From the NCBI RefSeq assembly GCF_900637205.1, contig NZ_LR134355.1, forward strand, positions 1,116,001-1,180,000: a DNA stretch of 64,000 nucleotides, given 5' to 3'. Source of the DNA: Mycolicibacterium chitae (GTDB taxonomy: Bacteria; Actinomycetota; Actinomycetes; Mycobacteriales; Mycobacteriaceae). Position numbers and translations under genes: made by a program. Of this stretch, positions 37,161 to 48,278 are shown in pieces (positions within the stretch are counted from its first letter, which is position 1; each line of letters starts with the position of its first letter). Below the pieces are notes generated by a model, which did no database searches, was not told where the DNA came from, and worked only from the letters and a program-made list of their open reading frames with translations.

Positions 37161-39737
37161 GTGGCTCTGAACCCGCAGCACGCCGACCTGCCCAATCCGG
37201 TCATGCCCGTCGAATCAGTGGCCCCCAGTCCCGCCGCGCTGCGCCGAGTGCTGCGGCGCGCCCGTGATGGTGTGACGCTCAACGTCGAGGAGGCCGTCGT
37301 CGCCTTGACGGCGCGCGGTGACGACCTCGCCGACCTGTGCGCCAGCGCGGCCCGGGTGCGCGATGCCGGTCTGGAGTCGGCGGGGCGCCGCGGCGCCAAC
37401 GGCCGGTTGCCGATCAGCTATTCGCCCAAGGTCTTCATCCCCATTACCCACCTGTGCCGCGATACCTGTCACTACTGCACTTTCGTGACGGTGCCGGGCA
37501 AGCTGCGCGCGGCCGGTCTGGGCATGTACATGGAGCCCGACGAGATCCTCGAGGTGGCCGCCCGGGGTGCGGAGTTGGGCTGCAAGGAGGCGTTGTTCAC
37601 CCTCGGTGACCGCCCAGAGGCGCGGTGGCCCGAGGCGCGGCAGTGGCTCGACGAGCGGGGTTACGACTCGACGCTGGATTACGTGCGCGCCATGGCGATT
37701 CGGGTGCTCGAGGAGACCGGCTTGCTGCCGCACCTGAACCCGGGCGTGATGAGTTGGTCGGAGCTGTCCCGGCTCAAGCCGGTCGCGCCGTCGATGGGCA
37801 TGATGCTCGAGACGACGTCGCGGCGGCTGTTCGAGACCAAGGGCGAGGCGCACTACGGCAGCCCGGACAAGGATCCGGCGGTGCGGCTGCGCACGCTGAC
37901 CGACGCCGGGCGGTTGTCGATCCCGTTCACCACCGGCCTGCTGGTCGGGATCGGCGAGACGCTGACCGAGCGGGCCGAAACCATTCATGCGATCCGAAAG
38001 TCGCACAAGGAATTCGGGCACGTGCAGGAAGTGATCGTGCAGAACTTCCGGGCCAAGGATCACACCGCGATGGCCGCCAGGCCCGATGCGGGATTCGAGG
38101 ATTTCCTGGCCACCATCGCCGTGACGCGCCTGGTGCTCGGTCCGGGCATGCGTGTGCAGGCCCCGCCGAACCTGGTCTCGGCCCAGGAGTGTCTGGCGCT
38201 GGTGGGCGCCGGGGTCGACGACTGGGGTGGCGTGTCGCCGGTGACCCCGGATCACGTCAACCCCGAACGGCCCTGGCCCGCCCTGGATGATCTGGCCGCG
38301 GTCACCGCCGAGGCGGGTTACGACCTGGTGCAGCGCCTGACCGCGCAACCGAAGTACGTGCAGGCGGGCGCGGCCTGGATCGATCCACGGGTGCGCGCGC
38401 ACGTCGACGCGCTGGCCGACCCGGACACGGGCTGGGCGCGCGAGGTGAACCCGGTGGGGCTGCCGTGGCAGGAACCCGATGAGGCCACCGAATCGCTGGG
38501 CCGCACCGACCTGCACACCGCCATCGACACCGATGGTCGGCTCACCGAGACCCGCAGCGATCTCGACAGCGCCTTCGGCGACTGGGAATCCATCCGTGCG
38601 CATGTCCATGAACTGGCCGCCCGCGCGCCTGAGCGCATCGATACCGATGTGTTGGCGGCGCTGCGTTCGGCCGAACGCGACCCGGCCGGCTGCAGCGACG
38701 ACGAGTACCTCGCGTTGGCGACCGCCGATGGTCCGGCCTTGGATGCCATTGCCGCGCTGGCTGATTCGCTGCGCCGCGAGACCGTGGGTGACGACGTCAC
38801 CTACGTGGTGAACCGCAACATCAACTTCACCAACATCTGCTACACGGGGTGCCGATTCTGCGCCTTCGCGCAACGCAAGGGCGACGCCGACGCGTACTCG
38901 CTGTCGGTCGACGAGGTGGCCGACCGGGCGTGGGAGGCGCATGTGGCCGGGGCCACCGAGGTGTGCATGCAGGGCGGCATCGATCCCGAGTTGCCGGTGA
39001 CCGGCTACGCGGATCTGGTGCGCGGCGTCAAGGCCCGGGTGCCGTCGATCCACGTGCATGCGTTCTCGCCGATGGAGATCGCCAACGGGGTCACCAAGAG
39101 TGGCCTGAACACCCGGGAGTGGCTGACTGCGCTGCGCGAGGCCGGGCTGGACTCGATCCCGGGGACCGCCGCGGAGATCCTCGACGACGAGGTGCGCTGG
39201 GTGCTCACCAAGGGCAAGCTCCCGGCGTCGATGTGGATCGAGGTCGTCAGCACCGCGCACGAGGTGGGGCTGCGGTCGAGTTCGACGATGATGTACGGCC
39301 ACGTCGACACCCCGCGGCACTGGGTGGGGCACCTCAACGTGCTCCGCGAGATCCAGGATCGCACCGGTGGGTTCACCGAGTTCGTGCCGCTGCCATTCGT
39401 GCACCAGTCCTCGCCGCTGTACCTGGCCGGGGCGTCGCGGCCCGGGCCCACGCACCGGGACAACCGCGCGGTGCACGCGCTGGCCCGAATCATGTTGCAC
39501 GGCCGGATCTCCAACATCCAGACCAGCTGGGTCAAGCTCGGCGTGGAGCGCACTCGGGTGATGCTGCGCGGCGGCGCCAACGACCTGGGCGGCACCCTGA
39601 TGGAGGAGACCATCTCCCGGATGGCCGGCTCGGAGAACGGATCGGCCAAGACGGTGGCCGAACTCGTCGACATCGCCGCCGGCATCGGCCGCCCGGCTCG
39701 TCAGCGCACCACCACCTACGCCACCACCGCGGCCTGA
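37161..39737 (+). CDS. fbiC: FbiC, FO synthase (F420 biosynthesis)
   Basis: An 858-aa fusion of CofG and CofH, two radical-SAM enzymes. The first cluster is C99-x3-C103-x2-C106 (CRDTCHYC), the second C560-x3-C564-x2-C567 (CYTGCRFC). They condense 5-amino-6-ribitylaminouracil with tyrosine to make FO, the deazaflavin chromophore of F420. The GTG at 37161 gives a length close to M. tuberculosis FbiC (856 aa as I recall); ATG at 37203 is an alternative because the ribosome binding site abuts the GTG. Possible clients in the window include the Rv1155-like oxidoreductase. Confidence 0.95.
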   Translation: MALNPQHADLPNPVMPVESVAPSPAALRRVLRRARDGVTLNVEEAVVALTARGDDLADLCASAARVRDAGLESAGRRGANGRLPISYSPKVFIPITHLCRDTCHYCTFVTVPGKLRAAGLGMYMEPDEILEVAARGAELGCKEALFTLGDRPEARWPEARQWLDERGYDSTLDYVRAMAIRVLEETGLLPHLNPGVMSWSELSRLKPVAPSMGMMLETTSRRLFETKGEAHYGSPDKDPAVRLRTLTDAGRLSIPFTTGLLVGIGETLTERAETIHAIRKSHKEFGHVQEVIVQNFRAKDHTAMAARPDAGFEDFLATIAVTRLVLGPGMRVQAPPNLVSAQECLALVGAGVDDWGGVSPVTPDHVNPERPWPALDDLAAVTAEAGYDLVQRLTAQPKYVQAGAAWIDPRVRAHVDALADPDTGWAREVNPVGLPWQEPDEATESLGRTDLHTAIDTDGRLTETRSDLDSAFGDWESIRAHVHELAARAPERIDTDVLAALRSAERDPAGCSDDEYLALATADGPALDAIAALADSLRRETVGDDVTYVVNRNINFTNICYTGCRFCAFAQRKGDADAYSLSVDEVADRAWEAHVAGATEVCMQGGIDPELPVTGYADLVRGVKARVPSIHVHAFSPMEIANGVTKSGLNTREWLTALREAGLDSIPGTAAEILDDEVRWVLTKGKLPASMWIEVVSTAHEVGLRSSSTMMYGHVDTPRHWVGHLNVLREIQDRTGGFTEFVPLPFVHQSSPLYLAGASRPGPTHRDNRAVHALARIMLHGRISNIQTSWVKLGVERTRVMLRGGANDLGGTLMEETISRMAGSENGSAKTVAELVDIAAGIGRPARQRTTTYATTAA

Positions 39738-39741
39738 GGGC

Positions 39742-40038
39742 TCACCGCCGCAGTTGCTCCTGCAGCTCATCGACGTAGCCGTCGTAGAACGCGGCGACGT
39801 CCTGCAGATCCACGTCGCCGGGAAGATCATCGGCGCGCTGGCGTGCGGTCAGGTAGTCGATGGTCGCGGCGACCACTCGTCGCTCGTCGGCCTCGGCTCC
39901 CGAAATCTGGGTCACCACAGCGGGATCGGCCCGCACGCGGAGGGTGACGGCGGCCGCGTCGAGATCCTCGTCCAGCTCCACCCAGACGAGGTAGTCGTGG
40001 TCGCCCAGCGATTCGATGCTGAGTTGCTGCTGGGTCAT
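39742..40038 (-). CDS. 98-aa hypothetical protein, last gene of the ctaD operon
   Basis: An acidic soluble protein ([40 protein letters not shown]). ATG at 40038 overlaps the TGA of ctaD (ATGA), so it is translated with the oxidase subunit. No motif or signal peptide is seen, and I do not recognise the family. It may be a small accessory of this CtaD paralogue. Confidence 0.7.
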   Translation of the reverse strand: MTQQQLSIESLGDHDYLVWVELDEDLDAAAVTLRVRADPAVVTQISGAEADERRVVAATIDYLTARQRADDLPGDVDLQDVAAFYDGYVDELQEQLRR

Positions 40039-41759
40039 GACTCCCCCTTCGTGTTACGCGACCGCCCCGCATGCGCCTCGGCGCGCAGTCGCTCGACCAT
40101 GTGCGGGTAGTGCAGTTCGAAAGCCGGACGCTCCGAACGGATCCGGGGCAACTCGGTGAAGTTGTGCCGCGGCGGCGGGCAGGTGGTGGCCCATTCCAGC
40201 GAGTTCCCGTGGCCCCACGGGTCGTCGACGGTGACCACCTCGCCGTATCGCCAGCTCCTGAACACATTCCACACGAACGGCAGCATCGAGACGCCGAGGA
40301 TCAGTGCTCCCATCGTCGAGAGCACGTTGAGTGTGGTGAAGCCGTCGGTGGGCAGGTAGTCGGCGTAGCGCCGGGGCATCCCCTCGTTGCCCAACCAGTG
40401 CTGCACCAGGAAGGTGGTGTGGAAGCCGATCAGCGTCAACCAGAAGTGCAGCTTGCCGAGCCGTTCGTCGAGCAGCCGCCCGGTCATCTTCGGGAACCAG
40501 AAGTAGATGCCGGCGAACGAGGCGAACACGATGGTGCCGAACAGGACGTAGTGGAAGTGGGCGACCAGGAAGTAGCTGTCGGTGATGTGGAAGTCCAGCG
40601 GCGGGCTGGCCAGCATCACCCCGGAGAGGCCGCCGAGCAGAAAGGTGACCATGAAGCCCACCGCGAACAGCATGGGCGTCTCGAAGGTCAGCTGCCCCCG
40701 CCACATCGTGCCCAACCAGTTGAAGAACTTGATCCCGGTGGGCACCGCGATCAGATATGACATCAGCGAGAAGAATGGGAGCAGGACCGCGCCCGTGGCG
40801 AACATGTGATGGGCCCATACGGCCATCGACAGTGCCGCGATGGCGACGGTCGCGTAGACCAGCGTGGTGTATCCGAAGACCGGCTTGCGCGAGAACACCG
40901 GGAAGATCTCGGTGACGATGCCGAAGAACGGTAACGCCACGATGTAGACCTCGGGATGGCCGAAGAACCAGAACAGATGCTGGTACAACAGCACGCCGCC
41001 GTTGGCGGGGTCGTAAATGTGGGCGCCGAGGTGGCGGTCGGCGGCCAGGCCCAGCAGTGCGGCCGTCAGCAGTGGAAAGACCAGCAGCGCAAGGATGCTC
41101 GTGATCAGGATGTTCCAGGTGAAGATCGGCATCCGGAACATGGTCATGCCGGGGGCGCGCATGCAGACCACGGTGGTGATCATGTTCACCGCGCCGAAAA
41201 TGGTGCCCAGCCCGCTGACGGCCAGGCCCAGGATCCACAGGTCACCGCCGGCGCCCGGCGAGTGGATCGCGTCGCTGAGCGGGGCGTAGGCGGTCCAGCC
41301 GAAGTCGGCGGCCCCGTTGGGGGTGATGAAACCCGAGAGCGCGATCAGCGCGCCGAAGACGAACAGCCAGAACGCCAATGCGTTCAGGCGGGGGAACGCG
41401 ACATCGGGTGCGCCGATCTGCAGCGGTAGCACCAGGTTCGCGAATCCGAAGACGATCGGCGTGGCGTAGAACAACAGCATCACCGTGCCGTGCATGGTGA
41501 AAAGCTGGTTGTACTGCTCGTTGGACAGGAACTGCAGCCCCGGGGCCGCGAGCTCGGTGCGGATCAGCAGTGCCATCAGGCCGCCCGCGAAGAAGAACGT
41601 GAAACACGCGACCATGTACATGATTCCGATCATCTTGTGATCGGTGGTGGTGAGGATCTTGTAGATCAACGTGCCCTTGGGACCCACGCGCGCCGGATAC
41701 GGTCGTCGAGCGGTGAGCGTCTCGTCGGGCGGTGCGGGGATCTCCGGGGCGGCGGTCAT
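40035..41759 (-). CDS. ctaD: Heme-copper oxidase subunit I, second CtaD-type copy
   Basis: A 574-aa, 12-helix A-type aa3 oxidase subunit I. Heme a ligands are H90 (TMHGTVML) and H403; heme a3 ligand H401 (HFHYVLFG); CuB ligands H268, H317 and H318; the cross-linked Tyr is Y272 in GHPEVYI. All catalytic residues are intact and the sequence is close to what I recall of mycobacterial CtaD, which is usually a lone gene next to serB2. Here it is coupled by ATGA on both sides, to a DUF2249-cupin gene and a 98-aa gene, with no subunit II. It is probably an alternative catalytic subunit for stress conditions. Confidence 0.9.
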   Translation of the reverse strand: MTAAPEIPAPPDETLTARRPYPARVGPKGTLIYKILTTTDHKMIGIMYMVACFTFFFAGGLMALLIRTELAAPGLQFLSNEQYNQLFTMHGTVMLLFYATPIVFGFANLVLPLQIGAPDVAFPRLNALAFWLFVFGALIALSGFITPNGAADFGWTAYAPLSDAIHSPGAGGDLWILGLAVSGLGTIFGAVNMITTVVCMRAPGMTMFRMPIFTWNILITSILALLVFPLLTAALLGLAADRHLGAHIYDPANGGVLLYQHLFWFFGHPEVYIVALPFFGIVTEIFPVFSRKPVFGYTTLVYATVAIAALSMAVWAHHMFATGAVLLPFFSLMSYLIAVPTGIKFFNWLGTMWRGQLTFETPMLFAVGFMVTFLLGGLSGVMLASPPLDFHITDSYFLVAHFHYVLFGTIVFASFAGIYFWFPKMTGRLLDERLGKLHFWLTLIGFHTTFLVQHWLGNEGMPRRYADYLPTDGFTTLNVLSTMGALILGVSMLPFVWNVFRSWRYGEVVTVDDPWGHGNSLEWATTCPPPRHNFTELPRIRSERPAFELHYPHMVERLRAEAHAGRSRNTKGES

Positions 41760-42367
41760 GGCCGGGGCCGCGGATCGGGAGGTTGCAGGTCCAGCGCCTT
41801 GCGGCGGCGATGCACGGTCAGGTAGCGCAAACCCTGTGGCCCCGCGCTGAACTTGCGTCGGGAGCGTCGGGGCAGCCAGAGCAGGTCGCCGGGTTTGAGG
41901 TCGAGTTCGGAGTCCAATTCCGTTGTCAGCCGGCCGCTTCCGTCCAGCACGTGGATCAGGACGTCGAGGTCGGGGCCGGTGTGGCTGTCGATGCCGCCGC
42001 CGGGCGGTAGCGCGATGACGTTGGAATCCAGATCTCGTTCGGCCACCGGGATGTTCCACACTGCGCCGGTGAGGTCGGCGTCGCGGTCCTCGGGAGCCTC
42101 GGCGGTGTTCAACAGGACCTGCGGAAGCGCGGCGGCGGTGCGCTTGCCGATCCGGATGCGCCATTCTTTCGGCCCGCGTTGCAGGTAGGTCCACTCGTGA
42201 CTGCCGGGGTAGTCGACGTCGAACTCGTCGCGCAGATGTTTGGGGTCGTGGTTGTTCACCAGCACGAACGCGCCCCCGACGGGAAGATCCGAGTACGTCG
42301 CGAAGATCGTCGGGTGCTTCCGCGGCTTGGGGAGTTCGCGGACATCGAGTTCGGGCGTGGTGGGCAC
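41756..42367 (-). CDS. DUF2249-cupin fusion protein
   Basis: A 203-aa protein. Residues about 5-75 are DUF2249-like: [35 protein letters not shown] and [18 protein letters not shown]. Residues about 110-190 form a cupin: [20 protein letters not shown], then DGSGRLTTE and PGDLLWLP. Both modules often occur in metal, heme or nitrogen-oxide stress proteins. GTG start at 42367 after AGGGGGA. It is the first gene of the ctaD operon and divergent from the ferredoxin, with a shared palindrome between them. Confidence 0.78.
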   Translation of the reverse strand: MPTTPELDVRELPKPRKHPTIFATYSDLPVGGAFVLVNNHDPKHLRDEFDVDYPGSHEWTYLQRGPKEWRIRIGKRTAAALPQVLLNTAEAPEDRDADLTGAVWNIPVAERDLDSNVIALPPGGGIDSHTGPDLDVLIHVLDGSGRLTTELDSELDLKPGDLLWLPRRSRRKFSAGPQGLRYLTVHRRRKALDLQPPDPRPRP

Positions 42368-42378
42368 TGGTTCCCCCT

Positions 42379-42407
42379 AGTTTCTACAACCAACTCTTGT
42401 GTAAACT
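42379..42407. promoter_or_regulatory. Palindromic operator and leaderless ferredoxin promoter in divergent region
   Basis: Arms AGTTTCTACAA (42379-42389) and TTGTGTAAACT (42397-42407) are inverted repeats at 9/11 positions with a 7-bp centre. The right arm contains TAAACT (42402-42407), a -10 located 7 nt before the ferredoxin ATG. The palindrome also sits just upstream of the DUF2249-cupin start at 42367. A repressor bound here would control both arms; the HTH protein at 42753-43379 is the obvious candidate. Confidence 0.6.
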
Positions 42408-42414
42408 ATCTCTC

Positions 42415-42756
42415 ATGACCTACGTGATCGGCAAGCCCTGTGTCGACGTGAAGGATCGGGCGTGCGTCGAGGAGTGCCCCGTGGACTGCATCTACGAAGG
42501 CGGCCGGGCCCTCTACATCCACCCCGACGAGTGCGTGGACTGCGGTGCCTGCGAACCGGTGTGCCCCGTCGAGGCGATCTACTACGAAGATGACCTGCCG
42601 GATGAATTGACGCCGTACCTGGACGACAACGCGGCGTTCTTCGCCGAGACCTTGCCGGGACGGGACGAGCCGCTGGGATCACCCGGCGGGGCGGCGAAAC
42701 TGGGTGCCCTCGAGGTGGATGCACCGCTGGTGGCCGGCCTGCCGCCGCAGCAATGA
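42415..42756 (+). CDS. 7Fe ferredoxin (FdxC/FdxA paralogue)
   Basis: A 113-aa [3Fe-4S][4Fe-4S] ferredoxin. Cluster Cys are C9, C17, C21 and C25 (KPCVDVKDRACVEECPVDC) and C40, C43, C46 and C50 (CVDCGACEPVC). About 53 of the first 60 residues match the fdxC product at 47947-48270, but the C-terminal 40 residues differ. It is probably leaderless. Its TGA overlaps the ATG of the HTH regulator. It probably carries electrons to a partner in this cluster, for instance to reduce the hemoglobin or an Fe-S sensor. Confidence 0.9.
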   Translation: MTYVIGKPCVDVKDRACVEECPVDCIYEGGRALYIHPDECVDCGACEPVCPVEAIYYEDDLPDELTPYLDDNAAFFAETLPGRDEPLGSPGGAAKLGALEVDAPLVAGLPPQQ

Positions 42757-43379
42757 GTACCGCCGGTGGTCGCCGCCGCGATGTCCTGGCGGTGCTGCGG
42801 GAGGCGGACGAGGCGCTGAGCATCGCGGCCATCGCCGAGCGACTCGAGGTGCACGCCAACACCGTTCGCTTCCATCTCGACGCCCTGTTGGAGGCCGGCC
42901 AGGTGGAGCGCGCGGTGGTGCAGCCGGCCAAACCAGGTCGACCGCCGCAACTGTTCGTGGCGACCAGGGCCATGGACCCGGCCGGTCCGCGGGCCTACCG
43001 GCTGCTGGCGGAGACGCTGGTGGATTCGGTGGCGCGCAGCGGCGATCCCGTGACACATGCCAGCGCGTCGGGGAAGGCGATGGGCGCACAACTCGGCCGT
43101 CCGCGCCAGGCCGCGGCGCAGGACGAGCCGGTCGGACAACTCGTGGAACTGCTCGACGAGCTCGGCTTCGCCCCCGAGGCGCAGGGCGCCCGAATCGGAC
43201 TGCGGCACTGCCCGTTTCTGGAGCTCGCCCAGGTACACCCCGAGGTGGTGTGCCCGGTGCACCTCGGTTTGATGCAAGGCGCAATGGAGGAGTGGGAGGC
43301 ACCCGTGACTGTCGACAAGCTCACGCCGTTCGTCGAACCTGATCTGTGCGTGGCGCACCTGACCGGGGTGTCGTCGTGA
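42753..43379 (+). CDS. HTH regulator with C-terminal Cys/His site (ArsR/SufR-like)
   Basis: A 208-aa protein. The winged HTH is at about 10-70 (LSIAAIAERLEVHANTVRFH followed by LDALLEAGQV and RPGRPPQLF-type wing). The C-terminal half carries RHCPFLELA, HPEVVCPVHLGL and DLCVAHL, giving C153, C167 and C199 with His neighbours, a layout like Fe-S-binding SufR-type repressors. It overlaps the ferredoxin gene (ATGA) and the membrane-protein gene (GTGA). It probably senses iron-sulfur status, oxygen or nitric oxide and acts on the divergent palindrome; this is inferred. Confidence 0.78.
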   Translation: MSTAGGRRRDVLAVLREADEALSIAAIAERLEVHANTVRFHLDALLEAGQVERAVVQPAKPGRPPQLFVATRAMDPAGPRAYRLLAETLVDSVARSGDPVTHASASGKAMGAQLGRPRQAAAQDEPVGQLVELLDELGFAPEAQGARIGLRHCPFLELAQVHPEVVCPVHLGLMQGAMEEWEAPVTVDKLTPFVEPDLCVAHLTGVSS

Positions 43380-43807
43380 GCGCGCCGGCGGCGGTTGCGG
43401 CCGCGGCGATCTTCTTCTGGCTCGGGATGGTCGCCGCCATCTCGTTCCTGGAAGCGCCGCTGAAGTTCCGCGCGCCCGGGGTCACGCTGCCCATCGGGCT
43501 CGGCATCGGCCGGCTGGTCTTCAAGGCCCTCAACGGCTGCGAGGTGGTGTTGGCCCTGGTCGTGGTGGCCGCGCTGGTCCTCGGGGCGCCGTCGGTTGTG
43601 GTGGTGGTCGCGGCGGGCGTGGCCGTGGTGGCGCTGCTCGCCCAGTTGGTGGCGGTGCGCCCGCGGCTCACCCAGCGCTCCAATGCGGTGCTCGCCGGCG
43701 GACCGGAATCCGGCAAGCGCTCCCGCGTGCACTTCGTGTACCTGGGTCTGGAACTGGTGAAGGTCATCGGACTGCTGGTGGCGGGCATCGCCGTGTTGGC
43801 CGGCTGA
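43376..43807 (+). CDS. Four-helix membrane protein (DUF4149-like)
   Basis: A 143-aa protein with GTG at 43376 inside the regulator stop (GTGA). Helices: AAAIFFWLGMVAAISFLEAP, then LVFKALNGCEVVLALVVVAA, VVVVAAGVAVVALLAQLVAV and YLGLELVKVIGLLVAGIAVL. The APLKF near helix 1 and RVHFVYLGLE before helix 4 recall DUF4149/TMEM205-type proteins. Its place between the regulator and the hemoglobin suggests the same stress response. The family call is tentative. Confidence 0.68.
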   Translation: MSAPAAVAAAAIFFWLGMVAAISFLEAPLKFRAPGVTLPIGLGIGRLVFKALNGCEVVLALVVVAALVLGAPSVVVVVAAGVAVVALLAQLVAVRPRLTQRSNAVLAGGPESGKRSRVHFVYLGLELVKVIGLLVAGIAVLAG

Positions 43808-43818
43808 GGGGACGGGCC

Positions 43819-44241
43819 ATGATGACGACCATGCTGCGCTCGGATATCACCGACCGCGACGACATCTACGACCTGCTGTCCCGGTTCTACGGTCAGGCCC
43901 TGGTCGACGATCTGTTGGCCGAACCGTTCACCGAGGTGCGCGCCATGGGGCTCGAGCAGCACCTGCCCGTGATGTGCGACTTCTGGGAGACCATGCTGTT
44001 CCGTGCGGGGCTGTATCGCCGCAGCGCGTTGGAGGTGCATCGCGAGGTGCACCTGAAGCACCCGCTGGGCACCGAGCATTTCGTGCGGTGGCTGACGCTG
44101 TGGCTGGCGACCATCGACGAGATGTTCGCCGGGCCGGTGGCCGAGCAGGCCAAGCTGCACGGACGGCGGTCCGCCTGGGCGTTCCATCGTCGGCTGGTCG
44201 GACACGACGCCCCGGAACTCGACGCGTTCCTCGGCCGCTGA
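43819..44241 (+). CDS. Group III truncated hemoglobin
   Basis: A 140-aa globin of the trHbIII type. DIYDLLSRFYGQALVDDLLA gives the B helix with Tyr B10 (Y24), MCDFWETMLFRAGLY the E helix with Trp, and HLKHPLGTEHFVRWLTLW the F/G region with the proximal His. Group III globins bind O2 and NO and are linked to nitrosative stress in Campylobacter. The start at 43819 follows the membrane-protein stop by 11 nt, so it closes the plus-strand operon. The next feature downstream is a 64-bp inverted-repeat element. Confidence 0.82.
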   Translation: MMTTMLRSDITDRDDIYDLLSRFYGQALVDDLLAEPFTEVRAMGLEQHLPVMCDFWETMLFRAGLYRRSALEVHREVHLKHPLGTEHFVRWLTLWLATIDEMFAGPVAEQAKLHGRRSAWAFHRRLVGHDAPELDAFLGR

Positions 44242-44259
44242 CCTGGCCTTCCCATCTGA

Positions 44260-44323
44260 GCGCGACTGTGCGCGTCCCCGGCCGACACGCCGCGAGAATC
44301 TCGTAGTTTGCGCACCTTCGCGG
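44260..44323. repeat. 64-bp intergenic inverted-repeat element, copy 2
   Basis: Begins GCGCGACTGTGCGC and ends GCGCACCTTCGCGG. It has the same core CCCCGGCCGACACGCC and the same CTCGTAGTTTGCGCAC block as copy 1. It lies 19 bp after the hemoglobin gene. Confidence 0.85.
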
Positions 44324-44344
44324 CGAAATCCCGCCGTCGGGAAT

Positions 44345-44366
44345 TAACCGGACCATGGTCCGGTTA
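44345..44366. promoter_or_regulatory. 22-bp perfect palindrome upstream of the YceI gene
   Basis: The half-site TAACCGGACCA (44345-44355) is repeated exactly as its reverse complement at 44356-44366, with no spacer. It stands 54 bp before the YceI ATG, where a promoter would be expected. Length and symmetry suit a TetR- or MarR-type repressor; no such gene adjoins. Confidence 0.6.
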
Positions 44367-44420
44367 TGCCTGGTGAGGGTGCTGGAAAGTCCACGCCCCA
44401 CAGACTCCAAGGAGGCATTC

Positions 44421-44972
44421 ATGACTGCAGGATTGACGACCACCCCGCTCGCCACCGGTACCTGGGCCATCGACCCGGTCCACTCGGCCATCAACTTCTC
44501 GGTTCGACACCTGATGGTGAGCAAGGTTCGCGGCAAGTTCGACACCTTCAGCGGTGCGATCACCATTGCCGAGGACGGCACCCCGTCGGTCTCCGCAGAC
44601 ATCGATGTCGCCTCGATCAACACCGGCAACGAGCAGCGCGACGCGCACGTTAAGTCCGCCGACTTCTTCGACGCGGAGAACCACCCGACGGCGACCTTCC
44701 GCTCCACCGCGGTCGAGGCCAAGGGCGAGGACTACGTGCTCCACGGCGACTTCACGCTGCACGGCGTCACCAAGCCGGTCAGCCTTGCGCTGGAGTTCAA
44801 CGGCGTCAGCCCCGGCATGGGCCAGGGCGAGGTCGCCGGTTTCGAGGCCTCGGTGGTGTTGAACCGCAAGGACTTCGGCATCGACATCGATATGCCGCTC
44901 GAGACCGGTGGCGCCGTCGTCGGTGACAAGGTCACCATCAACTTGGACATCGAGGCGCTGCGGCAGTCCTGA
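44421..44972 (+). CDS. YceI family lipocalin-like protein
   Basis: A 183-aa protein with the YceI pattern GTWAIDPVHSAINFSVRHLM, VSADIDVASINTGNEQRDAH, FFDAENHPTATF and LTLHG-like DFTLHGVTKPVSL. YceI proteins form a beta-barrel that binds polyisoprenoid or other lipids. No signal peptide is visible, so it is probably cytosolic, as in most actinobacterial members. The ATG at 44421 follows AAGGAGG with ideal spacing. It is a single gene flanked by two copies of the 64-bp element and preceded by a 22-bp palindrome. Confidence 0.9.
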   Translation: MTAGLTTTPLATGTWAIDPVHSAINFSVRHLMVSKVRGKFDTFSGAITIAEDGTPSVSADIDVASINTGNEQRDAHVKSADFFDAENHPTATFRSTAVEAKGEDYVLHGDFTLHGVTKPVSLALEFNGVSPGMGQGEVAGFEASVVLNRKDFGIDIDMPLETGGAVVGDKVTINLDIEALRQS

Positions 44973-44979
44973 TCGCGGC

Positions 44980-45043
44980 CCGCGAGCGGGCGCAAACCAC
45001 GCAAATCTGGCGGCGTGTCGGCCGGGGGCGCGCACGTTCGCGG
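44980..45043. repeat. 64-bp intergenic inverted-repeat element, copy 3 (reverse orientation)
   Basis: Read on the minus strand it starts CCGCGAACGTGCGC and ends GCGCCCGCTCGCGG, with the core CCCCGGCCGACACGCC. It lies just after the YceI stop, in opposite orientation to copy 2, so the YceI gene is bracketed by inverted copies. Confidence 0.85.
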
Positions 45044-45088
45044 AAAAAAGGGGGCTCGCGGTAGGAGGGGGCTCGGAGGTTAGAGAGG

Positions 45089-47685
<2,597 letters not shown>

Positions 47686-47692
47686 GAAAAAC

Positions 47693-47698
47693 ACGCTA
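47693..47698 (-). promoter_or_regulatory. -10 hexamer of leaderless padR-fadH operon
   Basis: TAGCGT on the minus strand lies 7 nt before the PadR ATG. Confidence 0.5.
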
Positions 47699-47946
47699 GG
47701 CGATACCGCGGGTCCTATGCAACTAGGTGCACAGAAACGGTGTTCATATCCACCTGTCGGTTTGGGTATTTTGTATATGCGACGTCTAGTATCAGTAAAC
47801 GTGCTCCTACCTTGCGGTACACGGAAGTTAGGGCACACTGGCACAGCCGTCTAGTTTTGGCCATGGATACTGGTCGCAGCCCGCTGGACGACGAGATCAG
47901 CAGCTCACCCAAACGAGACACCGCAGAGAACCCTGAGGAGCTTTCT

Positions 47947-48270
47947 GTGACTTACGTGATCGCCGAACCTTGCGTCGACGTGAAGGACAAGGCATGCATC
48001 GAGGAGTGCCCCGTCGACTGCATTTACGAGGGCGCACGGATGCTCTACATCCACCCCGACGAATGTGTGGACTGTGGCGCTTGCGAGCCGGTCTGCCCGG
48101 TCGAGGCCATCTTCTACGAGGATGACGTCCCGGACAACTGGACCAGCTACACCCAGCACAACGCCGACTTCTTCGAGGAACTCGGCTCGCCGGGTGGCGC
48201 CTCGAAGGTCGGCCAGACCGACAACGACCCGGAGGCCGTCAAGAGCATGCCTCCGCAGAGCGAGGACTGA
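47947..48270 (+). CDS. fdxC: FdxC, 7Fe ferredoxin
   Basis: A 107-aa ferredoxin with Cys at 9, 17, 21 and 25 and at 40, 43, 46 and 50, giving one [3Fe-4S] and one [4Fe-4S] cluster. The sequence, including FFEELGSPGGASKVG, is close to Rv1177 as recalled. GTG at 47947 has TGAGGAG 6 nt upstream; an in-frame ATG at 47863 would add 28 residues without family similarity. It is the general electron donor for P450s and other redox enzymes. Only 8 bp separate it from dapC, so they are probably co-transcribed. Confidence 0.93.
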   Translation: MTYVIAEPCVDVKDKACIEECPVDCIYEGARMLYIHPDECVDCGACEPVCPVEAIFYEDDVPDNWTSYTQHNADFFEELGSPGGASKVGQTDNDPEAVKSMPPQSED

Positions 48271-48278
48271 TCCAGACG

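Noticed and set aside
37215..39830. 871-codon open frame antisense to fbiC
   Set aside because: A mirror frame caused by high GC3; composition is Arg/His/Gln-rich with no domains, and fbiC on the other strand is certain.
40035..42194. A 719-aa version of the CtaD frame
   Set aside because: The extra 145 N-terminal residues read the DUF2249-cupin gene out of frame; the ATG at 41759 in the ATGA overlap is the proper start.
47863..47946. Longer fdxC starting at ATG 47863
   Set aside because: The added 28 residues have no family similarity, and the GTG at 47947 has the strong GAGGAG site.
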